A DNA stretch of 64,000 bases from positions 244,428,654-244,492,653 of the forward strand of contig OZ020611.1 of the NCBI GenBank assembly GCA_963971575.1. The letters run 5' to 3'. Numbering within the stretch: position 1 is the first letter of the stretch; each line of letters begins with the position of its first letter. Position numbers and translations under genes: made by a program. The notes beneath the pieces were generated by a model that worked only from the letters and a program-made list of their open reading frames with translations, had not been told where the DNA came from and ran no database searches. Shown here piece after piece: positions 44,149-55,235 of the stretch. Source of the stretch: Liopterus haemorrhoidalis (taxonomy: Eukaryota; Arthropoda; Insecta; Coleoptera; Dytiscidae).

Positions 44149-45121
44149 TCGGTAAAAATTGTAGCCAAACGGCTAAACCTAGAGAGTTGAAATTTGGCAT
44201 GCTTATACAACTCTTTGACCCACACATAGGAAAAATACTGAAACATCTAAAAAACATATCCCCCTAAAAATATAAACTAAAATGTGCTCAACAAAAAAAA
44301 AAATATTTTTTTAAAATTCTGAGTAGGGTATCAAATGAAAGCCCTTAGTACGTGGATAAACGATCAAAATTTTATTTTTGCAAAATAAATTATTTTGAGG
44401 CGATTTTTGCCAAAATTGTGCAAAAAAATTTTTGTCCCACACCCTGTAGCCTAGATGGTTTAAACTAAAAATCTGAAAAAATTCTAAGTAATGTACATTG
44501 GTGTGAACCGGAATAGTACAACAGGAATTTTTGATCAGATTATGTTTTCGGAAAATAACGCATTTTTTGTGTTTTTATTTAACTAAAATATGTTAAATAT
44601 TTAATTCGCTATGTAACACTTCAGATAAGAAACTCTGGTAGCTCAGATGGTTTCGTAACGCACTTTGTAAACTGCAGTGCGAACGTTGTAGAGTTCGAAT
44701 CCTGTTAATTTTATTTTTTTCTGTTTTTTTTTTTGCATTTCTATTTTGTTTAAACTATTTTGTCAAAATTCGTTATATTTTGGTAAATGTTGCATTTATT
44801 TTTTAAAAGCGTAAATTTAATAACCAGTGGGGAAGTGTTGAAATTATAATTTAATTCTGTGACGAAATCAGAGGGTGGGACTTATGATATAAGCAACCAA
44901 TGGAAGCCATCGGCGCAATTTTAAAAATCTTACTGAACCTTGCTGTATAAATAAAATACTGTACATATTTAGAAACTTAAATAATGGTATTAGGCATTCG
45001 AATTAAAATTCATAAAAAAATATTTTGACATAAAATTTGTTTTGGCATCCCAAATAATCATCATTCAGTTACTAAATACCTGCAAAACCCAGAAATGTGT
45101 GAAGATTCACACTTCACATAA
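44036..45121 (-). repeat. tRNA-module repeat, copy 3
   Basis: Inverted relative to copies 1 and 2. From its 3' end: TTTTTAGGGTTTTGTAGGTA, (CTGT)n at 44086-44148, TTGTAGCCAAACGGCTAAAC, the conserved block to GGAATTTTTGATCAGATTAT, the tRNA-like module (44630-44705), and AATACCTGCAAAACCCAG with AAATGTGTGAAGATTCACAC at the left end of the family. Confidence 0.88.
44630..44705 (+). other. tRNA-like Pol III module in copy 3
   Basis: GGTAGCTCAGATGGTTTCGT (A box) and GAGTTCGAATCCTG (B box) at tRNA spacing, with a GCAC...GTGC pairing for an anticodon-like arm, followed by T-runs within 20 nt. It is the most tRNA-like of the three modules, but the acceptor stem does not close. Confidence 0.65.
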
Positions 45122-45210
45122 TTTTTTTTATTATTATTATTTTTTATTTTTATTTTTGGCCTTTGCTGCTTCGGCAATTAGCCAGGACAATTTTTATTTT
45201 TGAAAAAATT

Positions 45211-45288
45211 CTATGCCTGAACGGGATTTGAACCCGAGACCTTAGCAACACAGAGCATATGTGTTACCACTACGCTACGCCGGTCGGT
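45211..45288 (-). other. tRNA-derived sequence (SINE head or tRNA pseudogene)
   Basis: Minus strand: TAGCGTAGTGGTAACAC (A box) and GGGTTCAAATCCCGTTCAGG (B box and T-arm), with GCTCTGTGTTGC between. Followed in the tRNA sense by AATTTTTTCAAAAATAAAAA. More tRNA-like than the modules inside the repeats; the variable extra bases in the anticodon region argue against a working tRNA. Confidence 0.6.
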
Positions 45289-45289
45289 A

Positions 45290-45747
45290 TTTGTCGGAAG
45301 TCGGAAAAGTTATCGACTCCCGACTCTTTAATTCAATTTTTATCAAGGATGAGAACAAACCGAAAACAAAAGGAAAATAACCATATTACCAGAATATTAT
45401 AAAGGACGGAAACAGGAACGACATTTTTTTCTCTGTTCAAGAACGAAACTGAAATTAAAAATATTCAATACCAGTTTTACCCGGTTTCCTTCATGCTTTC
45501 CAGTAAAAAATTTAATCAATGTTATTAGTATTAACTGATTAATACGATGGGCAGTAAAGATTTTTGTTTTTAGTCATAACCATTTTACTTTTTTCTGTAT
45601 ATTCTGTTTATTATGTTTATGCGGAACTAAATCGGATATTTATTTTCTTAAACTGTAACAAGCTTCGTATTAATTTATGTTTTATGTTGGCAGCCAAAAT
45701 CAAAATGTTAAAAGGAAAAAGTGACATATTATGAAAAATAAAGTATC
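45290..45747. other. No gene seen
   Basis: GTCGGAAGTCGG-type strings near 45293 and 47105 recall a low-complexity repeat pair on either side of the 45.7-47.1-kb elements. A lone MITE end TTTATGCGGAACTA is at 45617. Confidence 0.4.
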
Positions 45748-45755
45748 CTTTAAAA

Positions 45756-46765
45756 CAGCGTTTCTCAACCGGGGGGGCGCGGCCCCTGGGGGGCCGTAAA
45801 GGCTTCGAGAGGGGGCCGCGAAGTCAGACAAGATTTAAACAAGAAAATATAATAGAGATGCGTTCAATCTTGCAGGATTTAAATTTTATTCATATTTATA
45901 AATACGGGTATCTTATATTTATATTCATAAAAATATACCTTTCATGACATGAATAAAATAAATCTTGTTTATTATTATATCTAATATACTTATTTTGACA
46001 ACTAATTTAAACTGCAGGCTATTTCAAACGTTTAAGCGGAACTATATGGCATTTAAATTTTCTAAAGTTTCTAAAATTTTCACTAGCTAACTTTATAATG
46101 AGTAAAATGGGCTTTTGCAAGCAAAATGATCAAAAGCTTCATTCAATCCATAAAAATTACTAGATTTGAAATGACAATGGTTCGTGTTGGAGGTACTTCA
46201 AGTACTTTCAAATTGTACTTTGAAGTAGGTACGACTTGAAAGTGCAATATTTTTTATTATATATTTTTTTATTAATCTCCGAGCTACAGATAACTCAAAA
46301 GTAAGGATGCGAATGTTTTAAATCAAAATAGGAAGCACTTTAAACACTTGTAAATAAAAATACTTTACTTTCAAGTCGTTATAGGAAATATAATCTTCAT
46401 ATAAAATTATCAAAGTTTTTGTCAACTGTAAAAGATGTTAAAAAAAGTTTAAGTAAAAGTGGTTTCTTTTGAAAAGCTCTATCCGAAGATACCCAATATG
46501 ACATATGTTCGCATTCAAAAATTCGAAATTGTCCTTGATATCCTATATTTCCGGTTTATTCCGGAAAATTTCAATACTGCCATTACATTTTTTGGATAAA
46601 TTTTATTTCAAAATTTCCCCAACTTGCTTACACATCGTCTTTTCGAGAAAAATCGTTTTCTCTCTATCTTGATATAGAGGGGGAGGGGGGGTTATATAGG
46701 GGGGCCGCAGACAATATTAACATAATTTCGGGGGGTCCCATACCATAAAAAGTTGAGAAACACTG
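45756..46765. mobile_element. 1.0-kb non-autonomous hAT element with perfect 8-bp duplication
   Basis: Ends CAGCGTTTCTCAACC and (inverted) CAGTGTTTCTCAACTT. The flank CTTTAAAA is repeated exactly at 45748-45755 and 46766-46773. GGGGGGCCG strings occur near both ends. It contains the left end of a mariner-like MITE (46016-46045) and AT-rich filler; no transposase ORF. Confidence 0.93.
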
Positions 46766-46904
46766 CTTTAAAACACAATAAAAAAAATTTTAAACTAATA
46801 TATTCGAAAATTTGTATTAAAAATGACATAAAAAGTCAAGATGAAATGAAACTGACATTTTATAAAAATAGCTCAGCCCAACCCAAGATATTTAATGTAA
46901 GTAT

Positions 46905-47084
46905 AGTCTGTTACGTTGGTTTAAGCGGAACTAGATATCGAAATATACTAACTTTTAGGGATTGAATGAGGCTTTTTATCATTTTGTTTTACAAAAGCCC
47001 ACTTCGATCGTTAAAAAGTGAACTCGTGATAGCTAAAGAAAATAAAAGTTTCATTTAGCTCCGCTTAAACATTTGGAAAAGACT
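46905..47084. mobile_element. Mariner-like MITE
   Basis: Left GTCTGTTACGTTGGTTTAAG / CGGAACTAG and right inverted GTCTTTTCCAAATGTTTAAG / CGGAGCTAA. Same family as 43380-43786 but more diverged. Confidence 0.75.
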
Positions 47085-47202
47085 TTTTACTATTTACGAG
47101 TGAAAGGTGTGGCGAGTCGGAGTCGGTTTTAAAATTACCGACTGGGCAGTCGGTAATATATCTGCCGACTCCCCATCCCTGGTTGTATGCACTCATCACA
47201 GG

Positions 47203-47498
47203 CAGGGCCGGCGGAAGGGGGCCTGCAAGGTATGCGGTCGCCCCTGCGGGATGGGGGAGGGGGGAGCTGACGCGAGACTCAAAAGGGCGTCAAATGCTAA
47301 ATGAATGTAAAAGTAATCTAGTGAAGTGTTATTTTAGAGGTGAGGATCTTTTATTTTTTAGGTCTTCATTTGAAATTTAGAAGGGAAGACCTTTTTTTAG
47401 GTCTTCATTTAACATGCCTGAAAAGCTAGTTACGCCCTATCTAGGGGCGCTTAATTAAATCTTGCCTACGGGCGCCGCAGACCCTCGCGCCGGTTCTG
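47203..47498. mobile_element. hAT MITE (CAGGGCCGGCG type)
   Basis: Ends CAGGGCCGGCGGAAGGG and (inverted) CAGAACCGGCGCGAGGG. Flanks ATCACAGG (47195-47202) and ATCACACG (47499-47506) match in 7 of 8. Contains TTAGGTCTTCATTT repeated (47359, 47397). Confidence 0.85.
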
Positions 47499-47744
47499 AT
47501 CACACGGCTCCCATTTATTAGAACCAGTGGCGAAGGGAAACCTCCGCTAGACTTGCCCTCCCAAAAAAAAAAAAAAATAAGAAAAAAAAATTAATTTAAT
47601 TTTTTTTTTTTTTAAATATTTAGATAAATCTTCAAAAATACATCAAATTATGTTCTATACAAATTTTTGTCCAAGGCTAGGTTTACTTGTTACGAATTAA
47701 TTATCATGACCATGGAAACGCTACACATAAATATGAAAAAATTG

Positions 47745-48190
47745 AGAATGAAAAATTTTAAATAATTTTACAAAAAATTTTCAAAATTTTTCGTTTTATC
47801 AAAAAACGTCTCAAATAAAAGTTATTAGTTATTACATTTATAGTAACTTTTGTTCAATAAATTTTTTCGAAATATTTTTCTGTTGCTAAATATTCGCAAA
47901 AATCTTAAAATCTACACGAGTAAACTCCCATTTCTATTCAAACGATCTTTATAAAAAACAATAGGGTTCTTCCCATTTAGTAGGAGAATTTTTTAGTACC
48001 AAAACGAATTCTCTAAGTTGAACCGTTCTTGAGTTATCGTGTATACATACAGACAAACACACATACGGACGGCACTTCAAAAATAGGTTTTTTGGAGTCC
48101 CTGGACCATGAAACGTGGTCATCAGTCAAAATCACGACATCGAAAATTTTCGCGATTACAATACTTGCCCCTTATATATTAAGGTCGGGC
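47745..48190 (+). repeat. Interspersed retroposon-type repeat, copy B
   Basis: Left 200 bp match 19617-19850. It continues TTGAACCGTTCTTGAGTTAT, CATACAGACAAACA, then ACAATACTTGCCCCTTATAT and GGTCGGGCAAG, a foldable 3' end. No coding region. Confidence 0.75.
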
Positions 48191-48371
48191 AAGTAAAAAG
48201 AGGGAAAACAAAATTAAATAAATAAATGTAAAAATCCTATGTATTTTGTTTGGAATTAATAAATAATTAATTTAAAAAAAGAATTTATCAGTGAATAAAT
48301 TAAAAAGTTTTTCTATTCTAGAAATATTAAAATGTAAATTTTATATTAATGAAACATACTTACTATTAATA

Positions 48372-48769
48372 TCAGGCTGGTTCAATTAATTTATATCTAA
48401 ATATAGAGTATAGAGCAAATGCAGCTCTGCCTCCCGTATCAGCAGCTGCCAGTAGCAGGGATGTCCAGAGGATGAGGTGGTATGGCCCATGGGCCGCTGT
48501 GGCCCACAGGGTCAGCAGATACACGTCCTCCAGTAGGAAGGAGAGTCCGTATATCAGTGCCCTGTGGACTTCATGATCCTGGTCCGGCTCAATGAGCCAC
48601 TGCAATCCTCTCAGCGCCGCCTCGCCCACACTGCGCTTCAGGCCGTACTCCGGCCTGACATACCAGTCCCAGGCCGCCCCCAGCAGGTAGTGACACACCA
48701 GCGGGAGGACGGTCCAGGCCCAGGACCATGTGGAGGACAAGGCGAGCGCCACGGCCGCCGCCCGACATC
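48372..48769 (-). CDS. Terminal exon of an XK-related-like multipass membrane protein
   Basis: The minus strand carries a perfect acceptor, GTCTGTGTGTGTTGCAG, ending at 48770, then an open frame of about 131 residues to TGA at 48374-48372. Two hydrophobic stretches follow a W-rich segment: AWTVLPLVCHYLLGAAWDWY, then LIYGLSFLLEDVYLLTLWAT and LILWTSLLLAAADTGGRAAF. The layout (R-x-ALAL, H-x6-W, LE-x6-LTLWA, ending FRYK-x-IEP) resembles the last part of XK-related scramblase-family proteins; I am moderately sure. Earlier exons should lie at higher coordinates or outside the window. GC-rich coding in an AT-rich window and a complementary open frame on + are explained by high GC. The exon phase is 1 (the first codon is split). 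Confidence 0.6.
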
Positions 48770-48773
48770 CTGC

Positions 48774-49617
48774 AACACACACAGACAACATTAGCAACGT
48801 ACTCACTGACCCCCCCCCCCCCCTCTCACCCAACACCAACACGCCCTTCACAAACCGTCTCATTGTACAAGTTCATTTACAATAATATCCAACAAACTAG
48901 TAACTAAATCCTTAATTCTATTATATTTATAAGTGCGCATTGGAGCGACATTTTCTTGTTCTAAAACATGGCAGTGAATAAATCCTGTTGTACTGTACGT
49001 GTGTTCAGTGGAGCCTGATTTGCTTCATTGGGTAGAAACTACTATGGCGCCCCCTCTCCTTCCCCCGCCCTCACAACATAAATCAGTTTATAAATAAGCG
49101 CCCTATTCTGATGGGCGCCCCGGGGCAACTGCCCAGATTTGCCCGTGCCTAAAACCAGCCCTGGTGTTCGGTGACACTGTACATAATTGTAATACATGAT
49201 AACAGCCAGAGCCGGCTGCAGGCTGCCGGGCCGCGTGTATCTGGGCCGGTAGCTGACTGTACTTCATGAGGACCGACCGACCGGTGGAAGGAGGGGGGGG
49301 GTCATTAAAAATTCAAACTAAAACAAGGGACTGAAATTCAAATTTCCAATAGAGGCCGGGAGGGTGGGGCAGGGGGTTGAGACATGGTATACATTCAGAA
49401 AGTTCCTTGAGAGAAGCCTGCGTTAGGCCGGCCCTGATAGTACTTGAGGCATTAAACAGTCGCCCGCATTGTCACGTGACATGCGCCACACGGTGACCAG
49501 CGCTGCAGGGTGGGGCTTCATTGACGCGCGTCTCCAATATCCTCCACATCGCCCCCCCCCCCCACCCAGCCCGGCCAACACACCTCTGTGCCAGTTATTA
49601 ATATCTCAGTGCAGTGA
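48774..49617. other. Intron-like region with hAT-type end fragments
   Basis: Several GC-rich hAT-like termini: AACCAGCCCTG (49158-49168), CAGAGCCGGCTGCAGG (49206) and GGCCGGCCCTG (about 49426-49436). No matching 8-bp duplications could be confirmed. C-runs at 48810 and 49551. Confidence 0.4.
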
Positions 49618-49619
49618 CA

Positions 49620-49889
49620 ATTGAGAACTGACAATAACTGAAGTGACGCCTAGCGGAATATTTTGGAACTTAACTGAATAGGATTTTGTTAGATATGGCT
49701 CATTTAATTGCATTGTTTGTATGTGTTAATGTAAAGATAAATTTAATAAAACGTCTTTAAAATCGAAACAGAAAATTTACTGCAATGTGAATTCTTGTGT
49801 ATAAAATGGCAAATGTCAAAAAATCCTATTCCAATCGCCATTTTGTAAGCGACAACAGCGCCTCTATGGGTAATGTTTATTCTCAATAG
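49620..49889. mobile_element. P-like MITE, diverged copy
   Basis: Left ATTGAGAACTGACAATAACT, right (inverted) CTATTGAGAATAAACATTAC, with GGCGCTGTTGTCGC and GCCATTTTG inside; the right half agrees with the ends of 38399-38664 and 40642-41083 (CATTACC, ATAGAGGCGC). Confidence 0.6.
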
Positions 49890-50295
49890 CGAGACAAGGA
49901 CTGGACAGATAACGATACTTAGCTTGTATCCTGACTATCTCATCAAGAGTCATATTTAATTTCAAGATTTTCGACAATACAACACAATGGAGTGACTTAG
50001 CGGAAAAGTAGTACAAGTGACATTGCTACCAAAAATGAGATAAGTGTTAATAAAAGTAATAATTTAACTTCAAGCACCTGTTGTACAGTAGTATGAAAAT
50101 GTCACTTGTACTACTTTGCTCCTAAGCCTCTCATTTATCAGAGTGACCTTGACAGCGCCTCAACCTCAACATTTATTTAATGAAATATTATTACTAAAAA
50201 TACGCGACTCTTTTACATTCACTAAATAAGTATTTATTCTAATTTAAGATTTTATAGCGAAAAATAAAAGCGCATATTATTCAGGTAGATATTGT

Positions 50296-50400
50296 TGTGG
50301 CCGAATATAGGAGTGTCACTGGTGAGATTGTGATCAACAGGCATGGCGAGTACCTGTCCCCTGATGTCCAGGCTGGCCTTGCGCCGGTCACCCACACTGC
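50296..50400 (-). other. Possible unassigned exon
   Basis: GC-richer minus-strand segment open in one frame after AGTGCAG (to 50401): VGDRRKASLDIRGQVLAMPVD in part. It is upstream of the XK-like exon in the same orientation. No convincing donor. May be an exon or a TE scrap. Confidence 0.25.
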
Positions 50401-50477
50401 ACTTATTCTAATATTATTTATCTAGTTGCACTGACAGTCTGTCTGTGTTCACAACACTGAAGGCTCTATCTGTTTTT

Positions 50478-50540
50478 AAGGTTTTGTACGTATGACCAAA
50501 AAACCCTTATACCGTCATTCATGTCTGTCTGTCTGTCTGT
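50478..50540 (-). repeat. 3'-end fragment of the tRNA-module repeat
   Basis: TTTTTAAGGTTTTGTACGTA, then TGACCAAAAAACCCTTATAC, CGTCAT and a short (CTGT)n: the same terminal order as copy 3, with the rest missing. A second short CTGT tract is at 50672-50696. Confidence 0.8.
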
Positions 50541-51430
50541 TCATTATCTGTTTGTTTTGTTTGTATGTTCTCACTACTTGTATATTATATGTATATTGTT
50601 TTTGGCCAACATGCCCCTCAATAAATGATAATAATAAAAAGACGATGTCCGCCCAGTTATCAATTTCAGTATGTCTGTCTGCCTGTCTGTCTGTTTGAGA
50701 TTCATACGAAAAGAGTTAGAGGTGTTTTAACGTAGTTTGATATGATGATAGAGTAGAAACAGTATTCGAACATAGGTTGTATGGCATCTCAAAATTATCA
50801 TTCTAAGGGGCGTATTTCGAGGTTAAAACTATTTACTAAAAATCTTGAAATATCTCCCTCATTATTGACTTAACAAAATCAATTATGACAAAAATTATTT
50901 ATAAGAAAACTAATTAAACTGAATTATCTCACTTATTATTTTCTTTACACCAAAAATGTACTTGAGAAAAATTGTTTAGAATATGGAAATATATTGAAAA
51001 GGGTGAATTGAAGAAACGACAAAAAATAAGTAAGGTGAATAGAAATGATGATAAGTAAAATTCGACTATATAAGAGGGGGGGGGTTCTAACCCCTTAATC
51101 CCTAATTGCCTACGTCACTGTTCTCTCTCGTTACTACACAAACAGAATGTCATTAGAATAAAGGGATTTTTTGACTTGATCCTTCAAGATCAACCAAGAA
51201 TCGGCTGAAGAAAGAGGACCATTTGCTAACCTCATTGCCAACTTACAACATAGGAGGCGCAACAAGATATTGATGTGGGGTTATTGTGTGTTGTAAGGCG
51301 TGTGTCATAGGCTCAAATCATGAATGTTTATGGCTTCTGTTTGTAACTGCTTTAGTAATACATAGGTAACAGTGGTAATTATTAGCAACGAGAAATTTGA
51401 AATTACTAGAGATTACCGGATTACTAGAGT
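50541..51430. other. No gene seen
   Basis: AT-rich, with a G-run at 51076-51085. Between 51180 and 51250 one frame is open for a short distance without recognisable motifs. Confidence 0.4.
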
Positions 51431-51770
51431 CCAGCAAAAATATGCAACGGTACTAGTTAGGTGTTTTTTGATAAAAAGCGGCACATGTGTTATCTGTAGA
51501 AATAAAATGTAATTATATATATTTGTAATGTGCTCTGCTGATAGTGTAGCGTATAAAAATTTAATATCTTATCAAAAACTGACCAATGGCAAAGGACTGA
51601 CCGGAATTACCTATCTCGGATATAATCCCAAAATAATGAGGTGTCGTTATTAAGATAACAATTCATTGCGGTACAAGTGTTTTATTCTTTTGTTTTTTGT
51701 TGGATTTTTGTTAAAATAAAGTTTAAAATAGTACCCCTATGGCAAAAGTACCGTTGCATATTTTTACAGG
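51431..51770. mobile_element. MITE with 24-bp TIRs
   Basis: CCAGCAAAAATATGCAACGG + TACT at 51431-51454 and its near-exact inverse at 51747-51770 (two mismatches). 340 bp, AT-rich, no ORF. Superfamily not determined. Confidence 0.8.
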
Positions 51771-54122
51771 TCTCTACTGATTACACACCGTTATCTTTTG
51801 CAATCAATGACAATTAACATATTTATTAATAGTAAACATATACCTAAGAATATCTAAGAACGTCCGCCATGTTGAAATATTTCATAACATTTTATCTGAA
51901 TCAACGACATACGTTATTATTGGTAATGCACGTATTAAAATAAACTAAACGAGAGCGACCTAGTTCATTTTCGAAGTGTCGCGTTATTCAGGTGTCAATA
52001 ATTGAATGGTGAAAAGTGAGACGAAACAAGCGTTACATGTGTTTTCTTAAAAATTTTAAACTTTACCATTTTTTACAAATTATCAGGGCTGTAATGGAGG
52101 GTATACAGCGGTATACGGGGTGTATCTTTTACTTTGTTTTGAATAAATAGCGTGTAACCTATGATTTTTCAGGTTATGATGCGTTAAACGAAGTTATTCT
52201 GGACCTTTGACCCTCTGTTTCTAATGATACATGTACAGTATACCCTCTGCTGATTTTATGATTACAGCACTGCAAATTACAATAAGAATGTAATCTTTTA
52301 CCAACGGAAGATTAACTAAACTGGGGGCCCTAAGAGCAACTTGTCTTGAGCCCCGCCCCCGGACAAATGCAATAACTGCCTCGAAAAAAAAAAAAAAAAT
52401 AATGATGAAAAAGAATCATACAATCGCGTTATTTATTAAAGAAACAAATACAAAAAATATATTCTAACAGAATTATTCTCACTTTTTTAGCAAAATTATC
52501 AATAATATCTTCAGTCACTAACGTAATTTTACTGCATGATCTACGCACAATAGTTTATTTCTAATAATGTCCTAGTGATTTTTGTAAAAATACAATTTGG
52601 CATTGTATTTTGGAAGTCCTTGAAATACGAGGGTCTGTGGTCACAGGCACTATAGTAAATTCTTCCCTGGCCATCAGTCGTCACCGGCTGACCACGGCGA
52701 ACCACAACAAGCGGGATATTCAAAACAAAACTGACTTGATTATTATTCAATATTTAATATTATAAATTAATAAAGAGAAAAGGAAGCATGAAAACATTAT
52801 AAAAAATAAAATATTTAATCGGTATGTTATTTTTCTTTTATTTTTGTGAATTAGAGGGCCTCCGGGAAGCGAGGGCCCTGGGCATGCGCCTCCTGCTCCT
52901 GACGGGTAATCCGCCCCCGGGCTGGGGGCCCCCTGTCTTAAGGGGCCCGAGGGGATCTCCTCCACCGCCTGTGCGTAAATCCACCCCTGTCTATCATTGC
53001 ACTATATTTACTGCACACTGAGTAATATAAGTGCGGTAACTATGGACTACCATCAGCTCTATCAACAATAAAACGATACGGAATTAACGAATTACAGTCT
53101 TTTTATTTGGAATCAGTCACGGAAGTGCCTATCTAGGAATCAAATAACAATTAAAATTACACGTTATATTTCCTATCTAACAAAAAATAAAATTAAAAAT
53201 AATAAAATGTTGCATTGTATTAATATTCAGGGGTAATATGGACCAGAGCTGTATCTAGGATATGGCAGGGATGACATGTGCCTTGGGCGCACTTGAAATG
53301 GGGCGCAAATTTATGAAAAATAAAATTTTAAACAAAAGAAGAACAAAATGGATGAAAAATAATTAATAAAATATTTTGGGAAAAAAAATATTTCTACATT
53401 AAAAGTAAAATCTTGTACTTTGTTGTAAAATGGAAGAAAGTGTGTAGTTTCAATAACATGCGGTCAGAAATAAATACCAGAGGCAATTAAAATGTCAAGT
53501 GTCGCTGACTAATTTATCACATCACGTTTCGGTTATTTACTGAACAAGCCCTAAAGCTGCGTTCAGAGCTCTTAAATTAGTCGACTATCACTAAAGGCTA
53601 TGACCTGTGCACTGTTGATTGTCACTAACAAGTTTGTCATATGGTAACGCGAGCGACCGTTCACAGCTCTAAATTTAATACGTTATACGTTGTCGATTGT
53701 AGATAGTTTTCCAATCTTATAGTTTGTGAGTTGTTTTCATGAGACAGACATATAAACACATTGGCTATCTCAGTCTACATCGGAGAGAACGTTTATATTT
53801 CATGCCTTTACATAACCTAAGGCTGACAACTTTCCTAAATCGAAATGGGACACGGGACGATGTTTTTCTAAGCGATCATGAATAAATATAAATAAGGCTA
53901 GAGAAGCACTTTTTTATATTACCGTTTATTTAAAATATAGTATCATAGGTACATTCTTAACTAAAATATCTTAAGGTAAGATATAGGTACAATTATAGGC
54001 CTATCTGTTTATATAAGAGTACCTTTTCAATAATCAATCACTTCTTTTTGAAGAAATATTTTTCGCATGTGTGGAATATCTTACCTAGCTTCGGGTCGTT
54101 ATTGAGAATATCTAAAAATCTC
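51771..54122. other. No intact gene; GC-rich hAT-type scraps
   Basis: CAGGGGTGGATTTAC (inverse, 52975-52989) is a typical hAT MITE end, and GGAAGATTAACTAAAC (52306) may be its partner, but flanks do not match well. A minus-strand ORF at 52541-52750 has no recognisable motif. The rest is AT-rich. Confidence 0.35.
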
Positions 54123-55235
54123 TCTCATTTGCCCATGTTGAATTTGAGCTGTAGCATGGCGTGTAGCGTGTCGAGATTGAGCGCCGCTTTGTCTGCGGTC
54201 CACATTGCGTTCATTAACGGAAACACTGTCTCAGTAGGCGCGTTCCTTCCAGGAACAGTCAATGAATATTGTACAATCAACAAGCAAGTTTTATTTGGAA
54301 TCGACTGTTCATCAAAATGTCTAAAAATGTTCATCCATCTACTTTCAGTATCATAGCTGCTTTCCAGAGGCGCATTAAGCGGTGGGCGGACTGGGTGGCC
54401 GCCCGGGGCACACGAAACCGGGGGGGGGGGCAACGAGGCATACATACAACTATTTCCATTCTATTTAAAATGGTAGAGGGCCCATTTTAATTTTACCGCC
54501 CAGGGCCCCCAAGCAACTTAATCCGCCACTGCTGCTTTCTGCCCATTGCTTTAACATATTGTCATCGATGTAATTTGTCAACGGGCATATTTCGTCAAAT
54601 AAATCTTCTTCTTCTATTTTATTAATATCCTCTTGTTTCACATTACTTGTATAATGTTTCAGAGTTATTTTGACTTCAGCCAACAAAGGAAGTTTTTTAT
54701 ATAAGATCCATGTAAAGGTTTGAAAATCTTCATATCGGTGAGCGTATTTATTCAAATACTGAATGCAATTATTGTAACAGTTTCTGACGTGACCCATAAA
54801 GTAATTACGATCGATTGTAACATTTTTGACTAGACGAGTCAAATCATTTCTGATACGCAGAGGAACGTAATCGTGTTATAAACTGTTTGTGTATTTGGAT
54901 CTCAGATCACTGAATACCTGTGAAACCTCCGTAAAGCTTTTCGTATCAGCCTCCATTAGTTTTACAGCATCATGAAAAATTGCCGATTGTGTGTTTATAA
55001 ACCTCAGCCATATTTCGGAACAGTAAAAAAAAAAAAAAACGAATGAAAGACTGCCGGACATTTATCTTGAGATACAAAGTATGATATCAATGGCGTGAAC
55101 ATCTGTAATATTCGTTCTATCGCCGGAATAAGGGCCAGCCATCTCCTCTTGCTACATCCTAGCATTTTTTTGTAGTGTACCTCGGCAGACTTACAGCAGC
55201 CAGTACCCGTGCACCATCTGGCGACTTGTTACCAG
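54123..55235 (-). pseudogene. hAT-superfamily transposase C-terminal half, broken
   Basis: Minus strand from 55235 down: an RWLALIPAIERILQMF block, WLRFINTQSAIFHDAVKLME (55020 area), RNYFMGHVRNCYNNCIQYL and DFQTFTWILYKKLP (54700-54800), EEEDLFDEICPL, then after a MITE the C-terminal dimerisation region WMNIFRHFDEQSIPNKTCLL and APTETVFPLMNAMWT ending LDTLHAMLQLKFNMGK. Several frame changes and stops separate the blocks, so it is dead. The dimerisation block (usually S-x-E-R-x-F-S) here has PTETVFP. The N-terminal part and BED finger are not found above 55235. Confidence 0.85.
54365..54531. mobile_element. 167-bp hAT MITE with perfect 8-bp duplication
   Basis: Ends CAGAGGCGCATTAAG and (inverted) CAGTGGCGGATTAAG. 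CTGCTTTC flanks it on both sides (54357-54364, 54532-54539). It splits the hAT transposase pseudogene between the DEICPL and WMNIFRHF blocks. Interior G-run (54421-54430) and GGCCGCCCGGGGC. Confidence 0.95.

Noticed and set aside
44630..44705. Functional tRNA gene
   Set aside because: A and B boxes are present but the acceptor stem does not close; it lies in a dispersed repeat.
47107..47304. ORF across 47107-47304
   Set aside because: Crosses the left border of a hAT MITE; GC-rich end sequence makes it open by chance.
48564..48794. ORF on + strand opposite the XK-like exon
   Set aside because: Shadow frame caused by GC-rich coding on the minus strand; no splice signals or membrane logic.
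49206..49436. hAT MITE CAGAGCCGGC...GGCCGGCCCTG
   Set aside because: Ends are suggestive but the 8-bp flanks do not match, so kept only as a scrap.
52302..52989. hAT MITE of about 690 bp
   Set aside because: One good end (CAGGGGTGGATTTAC) but the partner end and target duplication are weak.
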